Shown: positions 17,558 to 26,348, numbered from the stretch's first letter. The stretch is DNA of 64,000 bases from an uncultured Clostridia bacterium (GCA_946407705.1 CAMJPC010000001.1:1-64000); one strand, 5' to 3'. Translations and numbers: made by a program. The notes: a model not told the origin generated them from the sequence alone.

Positions 17558-19156
17558 TCAAACCCAAAGCAATGCTTTCTCTGCAAATCTTGCACCCAAT
17601 ATGCTCTTGTTCTGCGGGTGAAGCTCAAACGGTTCGGACAGATCCTTTGCGCTTACCGATGCGCACAAAGGAACCATTTCCGGTGCATTCATCTGCATCT
17701 CCTGAACCGTCTTCCAGCCGTCCTGGATGGTAAGTCCGTCATCGGGGAAACCGGTCGCGATATCGCCGTTCTTGCCGTTTGCAGGATCATCGAAATCTGC
17801 CATTACGGTGCAGATAACGGGAAGATCGTCATTAAATACTTCCCTGAACTTTAAGACCATTGCCTTGAACTTCTCATCGTATCTTCTGGGATCATTTGCG
17901 TTGGACTCGCCCTGATACCACCAGATGCCCTTCAGCGCAAGATCTTTTACCGGAAGCACTGAAGACTGGAACAGAGCGGACGGGATCCACTGGGCCATAA
18001 AGAACTTGTCTTTCTCTATGTTTGTCCTGCTGCCTGTCTTATATTTCCATGTTCCCGTCAGGTCTATCTTCTTTCCGCCTGACTTAATAAAATACTTATG
18101 CTCGGGAAGGAATGCGCCGCAGCCGTGCTCTACAAGGAGTCTTACGGCAATGAGATTCTTTCCGGGCCTTAACACCTTGGATGAGAACGGATATTTTCTC
18201 GGCGGATAGCAGTAGCCTGTCATTCCCACCTGTTTTCCGTTTATGTATGTGATGTCTGAATCGACCATCTCGCCGAGATAAAGGAATGCATCCTCATCCT
18301 TTATATCGTCTTCGGAGAGCTCAAATTCGCGGTAGAGCCAGACACTTCCGAAAAAGATATCTCCCTCACCCGTATTCCTGATAAAAGGCACTTCGATATC
18401 AGCTGCATCATCAGGGACCCTGTTCTCGAATCCCTTGCCGAGATCACCATTTAAAGTATCTACCCATGCCGCCTGCGTAATATCCTGATTCTTCAGAAAT
18501 TCCTGGACTTTGCCGTCTTCCATGAAAGGCTTTGCATCCTCTCTGAAATTGCCGAATCCGTCCAAAAGGTCAAGAGGCATCCAGGCTTCTATCGAAGCTC
18601 CGCCCTGAGCCGCATGAACGAGTCCTATCGGGATACCCAGCTTGTCGTAGAGCCTTTTCGCACCGAAAAAACCAACAGCGCTGAAGTCCATCAAGTCCTT
18701 TCCACTGGCTTTGGTCCACGGTGCATCGGGAAGGCTTGCCTTCTTTGCGGGATCGAGCCTGTAATCCGGCGTCAGAAGATACTGTCTTACATAAGGATAA
18801 TCGCTCTCTTTGACTTCTTCTCCGGTAACGTCCAAAGTCCTGTATACGGGAAGTTCCATATTGGACTGTCCCGAGAGATAGTAAACATCGCCAAAGCAGA
18901 CATCTTCATAAGCAATCGATTCAGTGCCGCTAGAGACCGTCAGCTTATACCCGGTACCCGCTTCATGAATGCCAAGTGCGCATACGAATTCTCCGCCTGC
19001 TGCAGGAGCTTTATACTCTTCCTTAGAGCCATCCTTTTCGAGCGTAACGGTAACATCACCTTCTGCCTTACCGAAAATTCGGGCTTGTTTGCCTCTTTGA
19101 AGGATCATTCCGTTTCCAAAGATACCTGCGGGAACAAGTTTACATTGATCACTCAT
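17558..19156 (-). CDS. Sialate O-acetylesterase-like / SGNH carbohydrate esterase
   Basis: 532-aa esterase of the SASA-type SGNH hydrolases, which deacetylate sialic acids or xylan. Block I contains the nucleophile S98 in YYLSGQSNMELP. A later block has GIWWYQGESNAND, and a C-terminal histidine lies in PFELHPQNK. A beta-sandwich-like insertion (about 260-370, including GSVWLYREFELSEDD) splits the catalytic domain, as usual in this family. No signal peptide is seen. It is first gene of the two-gene unit with GH115, so acetylated glucuronoxylan fragments are the more likely substrate than sialic acid; this is an inference from context. Confidence 0.85.
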   Translation of the reverse strand: MSDQCKLVPAGIFGNGMILQRGKQARIFGKAEGDVTVTLEKDGSKEEYKAPAAGGEFVCALGIHEAGTGYKLTVSSGTESIAYEDVCFGDVYYLSGQSNMELPVYRTLDVTGEEVKESDYPYVRQYLLTPDYRLDPAKKASLPDAPWTKASGKDLMDFSAVGFFGAKRLYDKLGIPIGLVHAAQGGASIEAWMPLDLLDGFGNFREDAKPFMEDGKVQEFLKNQDITQAAWVDTLNGDLGKGFENRVPDDAADIEVPFIRNTGEGDIFFGSVWLYREFELSEDDIKDEDAFLYLGEMVDSDITYINGKQVGMTGYCYPPRKYPFSSKVLRPGKNLIAVRLLVEHGCGAFLPEHKYFIKSGGKKIDLTGTWKYKTGSRTNIEKDKFFMAQWIPSALFQSSVLPVKDLALKGIWWYQGESNANDPRRYDEKFKAMVLKFREVFNDDLPVICTVMADFDDPANGKNGDIATGFPDDGLTIQDGWKTVQEMQMNAPEMVPLCASVSAKDLSEPFELHPQNKSILGARFAEKALLWV

Positions 19157-19210
19157 AATCGGGTATAACCTTTCTCGTTTTATCTGATTACACCGATTAT
19201 ATACTAAACA

Positions 19211-19242
19211 AAAATAAAAGGAGTGCCTGCATCAGACACTCC
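19211..19242 (-). terminator. tRNA-Glu terminator
   Basis: GGAGTG (19220-19225) and CACTCC (19237-19242) pair. On the minus strand the stem is followed by TTTTATTTTTG. It also lies just before the esterase operon. Confidence 0.75.
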
Positions 19243-19252
19243 TTCATTTATC

Positions 19253-19327
19253 TGGTGACCCCAAGCGGATTCGAACCGCTGATTGCGCCGTGAGAGGGCG
19301 CCGTCTTAACCACTTGACCATGGGGCC
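19253..19327 (-). tRNA. tRNA-Glu (anticodon CTC)
   Basis: 75-nt tRNA on the minus strand with acceptor GGCCCCA/TGGGGTC, anticodon stem-loop GCGCC-CTCTCAC-GGCGC (CTC) and encoded CCA. Confidence 0.93.
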
Positions 19328-19346
19328 GTTTGACTTTTGCCCGTGT

Positions 19347-19375
19347 ATATTACCACAGGTTCAAGTCTGACGCAA
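19347..19375 (-). promoter_or_regulatory. tRNA-Glu promoter
   Basis: Minus strand TTGCGT (complement of 19370-19375), 17 bp, TAATAT (complement of 19347-19352), 19 bp before the tRNA. It lies between the citrate synthase stop and the tRNA. Confidence 0.65.
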
Positions 19376-19385
19376 GTATAAAGAG

Positions 19386-20741
19386 TTACCTTTCGTTCAT
19401 CGGAACGTAAGGTCTTCTCTTGTTGACGCACTTGAAGGCCGGACGCATTATCCTGCCGCCGCTTACGATCTCCTCGATTCTGTGAGCGCTCCAGCCTGCG
19501 ATCCTTCCGCATGCGAACAGCGGAGTAAACAGCTCCTGCGGGATGCCAAGCATCGAATAAACGAGTCCTGCGAAATAGTCAACGTTCGCACAGACGATCT
19601 TGTCGTTCTTCTTTACCTCGTGGAATACATCAGGTGCGAGCTTTTCGACGCGCAGATAGAGATTGAAAAGATCCATGTTGCCGGTCTCTCTTGCAAGGAG
19701 CTCAGCATACTTTCTGATGGTGACGGTCCTCGGATCTGAAAGCGTATAGACTGCGTGACCGATACCGTAGATAAGTCCTGAGCGGTCGAAGGCCTCTTTC
19801 TTGAGGATAGATGTAAGGTATGCCCTTATCTGGTCTTCGTCCTCCCAGTTGCTTACATGCTCTCTTAAGTCCTTCATCATGCCGTATGCCTTGTTGGACG
19901 CGCCGCCGTGCTGAGGACCCTTGAGAGAGCCTACGGCAGCCGCTATAACGGCATATGTATCAGAACCTGTGGAAGATACCGCATGTGTAACGAAAGTCGA
20001 GTTGTTTCCGCCGCCGTGCTCAGCGTGGAGCACGAGCATGAGATCCAAGATCCTTGCTTCAAGTTCAGTGAACTTTCCGTCGGCACGCATCAGATAAAGG
20101 ATGTTCTCGGCGGTATTGTACTCGGGCTTGGGATCGTGGATATAAAGGCTGTGATGCTCTATATAGTGTCTTCTTGCCATATACGCATAAGCGATAAGGA
20201 CAGGGAATCTTGCGATAAGCTCGGTGCACTGTCTGACTACGTTCGGGATGTCTGTCGAATCAGGATTGTCATCATAAGAATATAGCGCGAGAACGGATCT
20301 TGCGAGCTTGTTCATGATGTCCGGAGAAGGAGCCTTCATGATCATGTCCTCGGTAAAGTTCTCGGGAAGTCTTCTTACGCTGGACAGAAGGTCATTGAAG
20401 CTTTCAAGCCCTTCCTTTGTGGGAAGATCGCCGGTAAGCAGAAGGAATGCGATCTCTTCAAAACCGAATCTCTTCTGCGGAAAAAAGCCGTTAACGAGAT
20501 CGGAGATCTCATAACCCTGATAGAAGAGCTTTCCTTCAACAGGGATCCTGTCGGCATCGTCAACGATGTAGCTCATGACCTCGCCGACCTCTGTAAGGCC
20601 TACGAGAACGCCTGTACCGTCGTTGTTGCGAAGGCCGCGCTTAACGTTATATTTCGTGTACAGATCGGGATTGATATGCGATTTGACGCTCGCGATATCG
20701 GCGATCTTATTGATAAGCTGTTCTTTCTGTTCCTGATTCAT
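19386..20741 (-). CDS. gltA: Citrate synthase
   Basis: 451-aa citrate synthase, condensing acetyl-CoA and oxaloacetate. The catalytic histidines are in HAEHGGGNNSTF and GIGHAVYTLSDPR, and the catalytic aspartate lies in the segment NVDYFAGLVYSMLG. CoA-site residues are in FACGRIAGWSAH. The protein is about 70 residues longer at the N-terminus than the short bacterial type, which is common in clostridial homologues. It is 48 bases downstream of aconitase. With no isocitrate dehydrogenase in view, the pair fits an oxidative half-TCA branch making 2-oxoglutarate for glutamate. Confidence 0.95.
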   Translation of the reverse strand: MNQEQKEQLINKIADIASVKSHINPDLYTKYNVKRGLRNNDGTGVLVGLTEVGEVMSYIVDDADRIPVEGKLFYQGYEISDLVNGFFPQKRFGFEEIAFLLLTGDLPTKEGLESFNDLLSSVRRLPENFTEDMIMKAPSPDIMNKLARSVLALYSYDDNPDSTDIPNVVRQCTELIARFPVLIAYAYMARRHYIEHHSLYIHDPKPEYNTAENILYLMRADGKFTELEARILDLMLVLHAEHGGGNNSTFVTHAVSSTGSDTYAVIAAAVGSLKGPQHGGASNKAYGMMKDLREHVSNWEDEDQIRAYLTSILKKEAFDRSGLIYGIGHAVYTLSDPRTVTIRKYAELLARETGNMDLFNLYLRVEKLAPDVFHEVKKNDKIVCANVDYFAGLVYSMLGIPQELFTPLFACGRIAGWSAHRIEEIVSGGRIMRPAFKCVNKRRPYVPMNER

Positions 20742-20789
20742 ATGATCACATCCTGTCCGGATATACCGGTGTTACTGTAGAGATAACTC

Positions 20790-22730
20790 TTATGAGTGCT
20801 GCTCTCTGGTGAAGTTAAGAAGTCCGCCTGCAAGGAGCATGCCGCACTGTCTGTCTGAGATGGAAAGAGTAGTTGCGAAATCGTAGCCCTGAGTCTTGTT
20901 TGTAACGATGACGGGCTTTCCTTCCTTGGAAGCTGCGACAACCTGATTTCTTGCATCCTTGATCTCGAGTTCGTCGAGAAGACCGAGCTTGTCATAGTCA
21001 GCCTTGTCGTTGAATACGAGCGGAAGGATTCCGTTGTTGATCAGGTTAGCCATGTGAATTCTTGCGAATGAGAGTGCGATTACGCCCTTGACTCCGAGCT
21101 GGAGAGGAGCGAGCGCAGCGTGCTCACGTGAAGATCCCTGACCGTAGTTCTCGCCGCCTACGATGAAGCCGCCGTTGTTCTCCTTAGCTCTCTTGGGGAA
21201 CTCCTCATCACAAGGCGTGAGGCAGAAGTCAGCGAGATAAGGAACGTTACTTCTGTAAGGCAGAAGCTTAGAGTTCGAAGGCATGATGTGGTCAGTCGTG
21301 ATATTGTCCTCGAGCTTGATCAATACCTTGCCGTCAACCTCTTCACCGAGCTTTGTGTTAACCGGGAAAGGCTTGATGTTCGGGCCTCTTACGACCTCGA
21401 CATCGTTGCTTGATTCAGCAGGCATGATGACCATGTTGTCGTTGACCATGAAGTTCTCGGGCATCTCGACTACCGGAGGTTCACCGAAATCAGCGGGGTC
21501 TGTAACAACACCTGTGATGGCTGCAACTGCAGCAACCTCAGGGCTTACGAGATAGATGGAAGCGGACTTTGTTCCGGATCTTCCATAGAAGTTTCTGTTA
21601 TTTGTACGCAGTGATACAGCGTTTGTCTTAGGAGACTGGCCCATGCCGATGCAGGGTCCGCATCCGCACTCGATGATCCTTGCGCCTGCAGCGATCATGT
21701 CGGAAAGAGCGCCGTTCTCAGCGAGCATGTTGAGAACCTGCTTAGAACCGGGAGCGATAACGAGTGAAACGTCAGGTGCTACAGTGTGGCCCTTGAGGAT
21801 CGCTGCAACCTTGAGCATGTCGTAGAGTGAAGAGTTAGTGCAGGAACCGATGCAGCACTGGTCAACCTTGAGGCCTGCAACTTCCTTGATGGAAACTACC
21901 TGGTCAGGCATGTGAGGCTTAGCAATGAGAGGTCTCAATGCTGCGAGGTCGATCTCGATCTCCTCATCGTAGACTGCGTCGTCATCAGCCTTGATCTCAG
22001 ACCATGCGTCTTCCCTGTCCTGAGCCTTGAGGAATGCTCTTGTAACCTCGTCAGAGGGGAAGATCGAAGTTGTAGCGCCGAGCTCAGCGCCCATGTTTGT
22101 GATGGTGGCACGCTCAGGAACCGAAAGAGTCTTAATGCCGTCGCCTGCATACTCGATGATCTTGCCTACACCGCCCTTAACGGTCATGATGCGGAGAACC
22201 TCGAGGATGATGTCCTTAGCAGTTGCCCAGTTGCCGAGCTTGTTCTTAAGAGTGACACGAACCATCTTAGGCATCGTGATGTAGTAAGGACCGCCGCCCA
22301 TTGCTACTGCAACGTCAAGTCCGCCTGCACCGATAGCAAGCATTCCGATACCGCCGCATGTAGGTGTATGTGAGTCAGAACCAAGGAGAGTCTGTCCCGG
22401 GATACCGAAACGCTCTACGTGAACCTGGTGGCAAACGCCGTTGCCCGGACGGGAGAATCTGATGCCGTGCTTGGCAGTAACTGTCTGAATGTACTTGTGG
22501 TCGTCAGCGTTCTCAAAACCGGACTGAAGCATGTTGTGATCGATATAAGCAACTGAAAGCTTGGTCTTAACGCGGTCAACGCCGATAGCCTCGAACTGGA
22601 GGTATGCCATGGTACCTGTGGAATCCTGTGTAAGGGTCTGGTCGATCCTGATGGAGATCTCCTCACCTGCTTTCATCTCACCGGACAAAAGGTGTTCTTT
22701 GATAATCTTCTGTGAAATTGTCATTCCCAT
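20790..22730 (-). CDS. acnA: Aconitate hydratase
   Basis: 646-aa aconitase of the short, mitochondrial-like/homoaconitase-related class, converting citrate to isocitrate. The [4Fe-4S] ligand cysteines appear as CIGSCTNSS and CGCGPCIGMGQ; the swivel-domain motif YGQGSSREHAALAP is near residue 540. The start has an excellent AAGGAGG site 9 bases before the ATG. It is first gene of the acn-citrate synthase unit. The symbol is given for function; the length is nearer to mitochondrial-type AcnA-like proteins than to AcnB. Confidence 0.94.
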   Translation of the reverse strand: MGMTISQKIIKEHLLSGEMKAGEEISIRIDQTLTQDSTGTMAYLQFEAIGVDRVKTKLSVAYIDHNMLQSGFENADDHKYIQTVTAKHGIRFSRPGNGVCHQVHVERFGIPGQTLLGSDSHTPTCGGIGMLAIGAGGLDVAVAMGGGPYYITMPKMVRVTLKNKLGNWATAKDIILEVLRIMTVKGGVGKIIEYAGDGIKTLSVPERATITNMGAELGATTSIFPSDEVTRAFLKAQDREDAWSEIKADDDAVYDEEIEIDLAALRPLIAKPHMPDQVVSIKEVAGLKVDQCCIGSCTNSSLYDMLKVAAILKGHTVAPDVSLVIAPGSKQVLNMLAENGALSDMIAAGARIIECGCGPCIGMGQSPKTNAVSLRTNNRNFYGRSGTKSASIYLVSPEVAAVAAITGVVTDPADFGEPPVVEMPENFMVNDNMVIMPAESSNDVEVVRGPNIKPFPVNTKLGEEVDGKVLIKLEDNITTDHIMPSNSKLLPYRSNVPYLADFCLTPCDEEFPKRAKENNGGFIVGGENYGQGSSREHAALAPLQLGVKGVIALSFARIHMANLINNGILPLVFNDKADYDKLGLLDELEIKDARNQVVAASKEGKPVIVTNKTQGYDFATTLSISDRQCGMLLAGGLLNFTREQHS

Positions 22731-22760
22731 GGATATGATCCTCCTTATATTAGCGTTGCA

Positions 22761-22769
22761 ATTATAGCA
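22761..22769 (-). promoter_or_regulatory. Extended -10 promoter of the aconitase operon
   Basis: The minus strand reads TGCTATAAT, an extended -10 element 31 bp before the aconitase start. No good -35 was found at 16-18 bp. Confidence 0.5.
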
Positions 22770-22824
22770 TTTTTAAATATAAAAAGCAGAGAGTGCCCGC
22801 AATGAACGGCAAATTTCAATATTT

Positions 22825-22853
22825 ACAACAAAAAGACCTTTTTCGAGGTCTTT
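22825..22853 (-). terminator. Terminator of the methyltransferase operon
   Basis: AAAGACCT (22832-22839) and AGGTCTTT (22846-22853) form a stem with the loop TTTTCG. TTTTTGTTG follows on the minus strand. It is 40 bases past the methyltransferase stop. Confidence 0.82.
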
Positions 22854-22892
22854 GTTTTTATCAAATTGTTTAAGAGATTAAGGGATTACAAG

Positions 22893-23666
22893 TCACTTGC
22901 GCTTTGATGCAAGTACGTAACCCGTTATGGCGGAAGCAGCCGCGGCATTGAGAGACTCGGCTTTTCCGGGCATCGGGATCTTAACTAAGCGGGTGCATTT
23001 AGCTGATGTCTCAGAAGTAAGTCCCCTTCCTTCGTTTCCGATGAGATAAGCCGCAGGAAGCTTAAGATCAGCATCATTGAGGTCTTCCCCTTTAAGATGC
23101 ATCGCAAGTGAATCCACGTTGTTCTTATCGAAAAATGCAAACGCATCGTCCATAGACGCTGTAACCAGAGGCAGATGCCATACCGATCCCATGGAGGCAC
23201 GGAGCGTCTTCTCATTGAAGGGATCGCAAGTCGATGGCGACATGATGACTGCGGTGAAATCAAAAGCGTCAGCCGTTCTGATTATGGTTCCGAGATTACC
23301 TGGATCCTGTATGTCTTCAAGCACGGCGTATATGTCGTTTCCGTCTCCCCTGAACGGGATCTCTTTCTCCAAAACAGGCTGTTTTAGAATGCATGCGATG
23401 CCCTGCGGATTGACGGTTGAAGCGATCTTCTTAAAGCAGTCTTCGCTCAAAACAGTCATCTCGGCTTCTTTGGCGTATTCTTCTGCCCATGAAACGTTCT
23501 TCTCGGTAACGATGACCTCAAAGGGCTTTATCCCCGATTCGAAAGCATCTCTGCAAAGCCTCTCGCCTTCAATAAAGACAAGGCCTTCACGTCTCGCATT
23601 TTCGCGCTTGTGAAGAGATGCAAGACGTTTTACCTTAGCATTGTCACGGCTGGTTATTATCTGCAT
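22893..23666 (-). CDS. TrmH/SpoU-family RNA 2'-O-methyltransferase
   Basis: 257-aa SPOUT methyltransferase. An N-terminal L30e-like substrate-binding domain (about 1-95, with ITSRDNAKVKRLASL) is followed by the knotted SpoU domain. All three SpoU motifs are visible: motif 1 EDIQDPGNLGTIIRTADAF, motif 2 LIGNEGRGL, motif 3 IPMPGKAESLNAAAAS. It probably methylates a ribose in 23S rRNA or tRNA using S-adenosylmethionine; the exact target cannot be told. It starts 9 bases after the zinc-ribbon gene and is co-transcribed with it. Confidence 0.9.
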   Translation of the reverse strand: MQIITSRDNAKVKRLASLHKRENARREGLVFIEGERLCRDAFESGIKPFEVIVTEKNVSWAEEYAKEAEMTVLSEDCFKKIASTVNPQGIACILKQPVLEKEIPFRGDGNDIYAVLEDIQDPGNLGTIIRTADAFDFTAVIMSPSTCDPFNEKTLRASMGSVWHLPLVTASMDDAFAFFDKNNVDSLAMHLKGEDLNDADLKLPAAYLIGNEGRGLTSETSAKCTRLVKIPMPGKAESLNAAAASAITGYVLASKRK

Positions 23667-23675
23667 AAGGCCGTT

Positions 23676-24224
23676 TTATAATTCGATTATCGAGAATATC
23701 AGATAAAGATTAATGATGTTGGGAATGAGAAGGCCAAGGAATGTACCCTTTCCCATTCTCTTCTTTATCAGCGAAAAGACAAGCGTAAAGATGCTGAGTC
23801 CGGATAGCATGAATACCGCGATAAGCTTGTCTGACTCGAAATCACCGGAGATCATGGCATAAAGGAAAATAAGAGAAAGAATACCTGTTGCCACTCCGCT
23901 TACGATCCTCAGGATCAAAGGGAATTTCGTGCTTCCCGCAGGTTCGGCATAAGGCTTATAAGCAGGTGCCGGAGTTACATAGCCGGGAATCTGCTGGTAA
24001 GGCTGTGCTGGAACATACTGGGGCTGCACGGGAACGGGCTGAGGAACGACCATCAGCTGTTGGGAAACTGCCGCGTTTTGAGCATATACGGAATTGGGCG
24101 GATATACAGGTGTTACCGGGATGGGCTGAAACTCAGGCGTAACCGTCACTTCAACCTTTGTTCCGCAGTTCTCGCAAAAACGGGAATCATTAAGAATATC
24201 GCAACCGCACTGTTTGCAGATCAT
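23676..24224 (-). CDS. Zinc-ribbon membrane protein with Pro/Gln-rich linker
   Basis: 182-aa protein. A zinc ribbon lies at the N-terminus (CKQCG at 3-7 and CENCG at 17-21). A Pro/Gln/Tyr-rich linker follows (about 32-95), then three or four hydrophobic segments (about 103-182: ILRIVSGVATGILSLIFLYA, LIAVFMLSGLSIFTLVFSL, FLGLLIPNIINLYLIFSI). Such zinc_ribbon_2 membrane proteins are common in clostridia but have no assigned role. The ATG follows GGGAG. It leads the transcript with the methyltransferase. Confidence 0.85.
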   Translation of the reverse strand: MICKQCGCDILNDSRFCENCGTKVEVTVTPEFQPIPVTPVYPPNSVYAQNAAVSQQLMVVPQPVPVQPQYVPAQPYQQIPGYVTPAPAYKPYAEPAGSTKFPLILRIVSGVATGILSLIFLYAMISGDFESDKLIAVFMLSGLSIFTLVFSLIKKRMGKGTFLGLLIPNIINLYLIFSIIEL

Positions 24225-24263
24225 AAAAGTTCTCCCTTCGGGACTAATGCCAAATCTAGTGAA

Positions 24264-24292
24264 ATCATAAATTACTAAGGCCGGTTTGGCAA
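24264..24292 (-). promoter_or_regulatory. Promoter of the zinc-ribbon/methyltransferase operon
   Basis: Minus strand TTGCCA (complement of 24287-24292), 17 bp, TATGAT (complement of 24264-24269), 40 bp before the zinc-ribbon start. Confidence 0.7.
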
Positions 24293-24304
24293 GAATTCAC
24301 GGAC

Positions 24305-24333
24305 ATAAGAAAAGCGCGGGCAAATACCCGCGC
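24305..24333 (-). terminator. Terminator of infC-rpmI-rplT
   Basis: GCGCGGG (24314-24320) and CCCGCGC (24327-24333) form a GC stem with a 6-base loop, followed on the minus strand by TTTTCTTAT. Confidence 0.87.
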
Positions 24334-24364
24334 CTTGTTATCTCATTCAGTAGCTGTCTGAATA

Positions 24365-24718
24365 TCAGAGAGCTGCCTTAGCCTTCTCAACAAGAGAAGT
24401 GAAGCTTGCTGCATCTGTGATAGCGATATCGGAAAGAACCTTACGATCGAGCTCGATGCCGGCCTTCTTAAGACCGTTCATGAATCTGGAATAGCTCATA
24501 TCGTTGAGACGGCAAGCAGCGTTGATACGAACGATCCAAAGCTTCCTGAAGTCTCTCTTCTTGTTTCTTCTGTCACGGTAAGCATAGTTACCAGACTTGA
24601 GAACCTGCTGGTTAGCAACCTTGAAAAGCTTGCTCTTGTGGCCCCAATAACCCTTTGCAGCCTTAAGAATCTTATGATGACGAGCCCTTGTACGGATTCC
24701 TCTTTTTACTCTTGACAT
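24365..24718 (-). CDS. rplT: 50S ribosomal protein L20
   Basis: 117-aa L20 with the expected start [19 protein letters not shown] and the long basic N-terminal helix; full length for the family. It binds 23S rRNA early in assembly and, in Bacillus, represses this operon by attenuation through the leader. It is 21 bases after rpmI and is the last gene before the terminator. Confidence 0.98.
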   Translation of the reverse strand: MSRVKRGIRTRARHHKILKAAKGYWGHKSKLFKVANQQVLKSGNYAYRDRRNKKRDFRKLWIVRINAACRLNDMSYSRFMNGLKKAGIELDRKVLSDIAITDAASFTSLVEKAKAAL

Positions 24719-24739
24719 GACCTTGTCCTCCTAATCGAA

Positions 24740-24937
24740 TTAAGCGTAAGGAATCATCTTCTTGATGATTCTTGCGTTAGCGTCAGATGCAACCTCGCTG
24801 TGTCTGAGGTGTCTCATTCTCTTTGTAGGTCTCTTACTAAGAATGTGGCTTCTGAACGCCTGCTTGTGAAGGACCTTGCCGGAACCTGTCACCTTAAATC
24901 TCTTCTTAGAAGAACTGTGTGTTTTCTGCTTAGGCAT
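24740..24937 (-). CDS. rpmI: 50S ribosomal protein L35
   Basis: 65-aa L35. It has the basic sequence PKQKTHSSSKKRFKVTGSGK and the RPTKRMRHLR segment, of normal length. It is located 17 bases after infC, in the conserved infC-rpmI-rplT order. The ATG is preceded by a GGAGGA site. Confidence 0.97.
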   Translation of the reverse strand: MPKQKTHSSSKKRFKVTGSGKVLHKQAFRSHILSKRPTKRMRHLRHSEVASDANARIIKKMIPYA

Positions 24938-24954
24938 GTGTTTTATCCTCCTGG

Positions 24955-25479
24955 TTATTTTTTCTTTGCCGGCGACAGGTACATTACCATGTTCCTGCCT
25001 TCTATCTTTGGCTGTTTGTCAATCGAACCGTATTCTTCGACGCCCTTGGCGAATTCCGTCATGACCTCGAAGCCTTTATTCTGGAAAGCCATCTCACGGC
25101 CTCTGAATCTTATGTTGACCTTGACTCTGTCTCCGTTGCTCAGGAACTTGATGACAGCTTTGCGCTTAACTTCGATATCGTGTACGTCAGTTGTGAGCTT
25201 CAAGCCGATTTCCTTGAGTTCGGTCTCTTTCTGCTTCTTCTTGGCTTCCTTCTCTTTTTTACCCTTTTCGAAAAGGAACTTCTTGTAATCCATTACCTTG
25301 CATACAGGGTTCTCAGGATTGGGCGAGATGCAAACCAGATCGAGTCCCGCGTCGTCTGCGCTTTTCCTTGCCTCTTCAAGCGGTACGACACCGATCATGT
25401 TGCCTTCGGCATCAATAAGGCGGACCTGCGCAAATTTGATCGAATCATTGATCAACTGATTCTCGTTAGCCTTTGAGAT
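24955..25479 (-). CDS. infC: Translation initiation factor IF-3, probable ATC start
   Basis: IF-3 prevents premature subunit joining and proofreads start codons. The 174-aa protein has the N-terminal domain (NDSIKFAQVRLIDAEGNMIG), a Lys/Glu-rich linker, and the C-terminal domain ending KIEGRNMVMYLSPAKKK. The likely start is ATC at 25479-25477. A GGGAGG site lies 8 bases before it, and the homologous proteins begin at this Ile-Ser-Lys. The upstream GTG at 25488 overlaps the Shine-Dalgarno sequence and is unlikely. Rare ATT/ATC/ATA starts are a known autoregulatory trait of infC. It leads the ribosomal operon behind an L20-type leader. Confidence 0.95.
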   Translation of the reverse strand: MSKANENQLINDSIKFAQVRLIDAEGNMIGVVPLEEARKSADDAGLDLVCISPNPENPVCKVMDYKKFLFEKGKKEKEAKKKQKETELKEIGLKLTTDVHDIEVKRKAVIKFLSNGDRVKVNIRFRGREMAFQNKGFEVMTEFAKGVEEYGSIDKQPKIEGRNMVMYLSPAKKK

Positions 25480-25488
25480 AGTAATCAC

Positions 25489-25661
25489 CTCCCGTTTAAG
25501 TCTTAAGTTTTCTAAATCTACAGAAAAAAAGAACGGATAAAATCCGTTCTCTCATAACAGCCCTGCCTTAAGATAAGGCAACCCTCTATAGGTTTTAAAC
25601 TATTAACCTCTTTACAACCCTGCGGCGCTTGAGGTGAGAATCGGATGTTCTTCTTTTCAAC
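25489..25661 (-). ncRNA. L20-type leader with attenuator terminator
   Basis: About 170 bases of 5' leader precede infC. It ends in an intrinsic terminator: AGAACGGAT / ATCCGTTCT (25530-25550), followed on the minus strand by TTTTTTTC, 40 bases before the start codon. Upstream there are paired segments (GCCTTATCTTAAGGC, 25565-25579) and AACCCT/AGGGTT-type stretches. This is the layout of the Bacillus infC leader, where L20 stabilises the terminator. Assignment to the Rfam L20 leader is by layout, not a covariance search. Confidence 0.8.
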
Positions 25662-25667
25662 GAGGTA

Positions 25668-25696
25668 ATAATAAAGAATGTCTGTGGCAATGTCAA
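25668..25696 (-). promoter_or_regulatory. Promoter of infC-rpmI-rplT
   Basis: Minus strand TTGACA (complement of 25691-25696), 17 bp, TATTAT (complement of 25668-25673). The predicted start is near 25661. It lies immediately after the rnhB stop. Confidence 0.9.
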
Positions 25697-25704
25697 GGCA
25701 TTTT

Positions 25705-26346
25705 TTAATGAATGACCTTGAGGAAGGATCTTCTGTGTATCGGAGTCATGCCTGATTCCCTGATCGCGGCATAGTGATCCTTCGTTCCGTAGCCCTTGTG
25801 TTTGGCAAATCCGTAGCCCGGATAAACCTTGTCATATTCGACCATGATGTGGTCTCTCGTTACCTTTGCGAGTATCGAAGCAGCTGCGATCGAGTTGGAA
25901 TTCGCGTCTCCTTTGATGATCGGAACAACGTCAACTCCGGTACCGCTGAGGTTCACCGCGTCGATCAGAAGAAGGTCCGGCCTGATCTTTTTGGAGATCT
26001 CTTCAACACAGGTCCTCATGGCCTTTTTCGTCGCTTCGAGGATGTTTATCTCGTCGATGACTTCCGCGGAGATCTCACATACAGTCCACGCAAGAGCTTT
26101 TTCCTTTATCTCAACGAAAAGCTCCTCACGCTTCTTCTCGGAAAGCTTCTTTGAATCGTCGAGTCCCAGGATCTTCACGTCGGGATCCAGAATGCAGCAG
26201 CCTGCTACAACCGGACCTGCCAGAGGTCCTCTGCCCGCTTCGTCGATCCCCGCTATTACGGAATAACCCTTTGCGTGGTATTCGCGTTCATATGCGTAAA
26301 GCGCCTCATACTTTTCCTCAAGCTGCTCAACAGTAAGTCTTGCCAT
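25705..26346 (-). CDS. rnhB: Ribonuclease HII
   Basis: Endonuclease that cleaves the RNA strand of RNA-DNA hybrids and single ribonucleotides in DNA. About 213 aa from the ATG at 26346. The active-site acidic residues are in AGIDEAGRGPLAGPVVAG and DLLLIDAVN, and the glycine-rich substrate region GDANSNSIAAASILAKVTRD is present. AAAGGTGA is well spaced for 26346; the ATG at 26352 overlaps the rbgA stop (ATGA) but lies too close to that site. The gene is translationally coupled to rbgA. This rbgA-rnhB order is conserved in Firmicutes. Confidence 0.95.
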   Translation of the reverse strand: MARLTVEQLEEKYEALYAYEREYHAKGYSVIAGIDEAGRGPLAGPVVAGCCILDPDVKILGLDDSKKLSEKKREELFVEIKEKALAWTVCEISAEVIDEINILEATKKAMRTCVEEISKKIRPDLLLIDAVNLSGTGVDVVPIIKGDANSNSIAAASILAKVTRDHIMVEYDKVYPGYGFAKHKGYGTKDHYAAIRESGMTPIHRRSFLKVIH

Positions 26347-26348
26347 GA

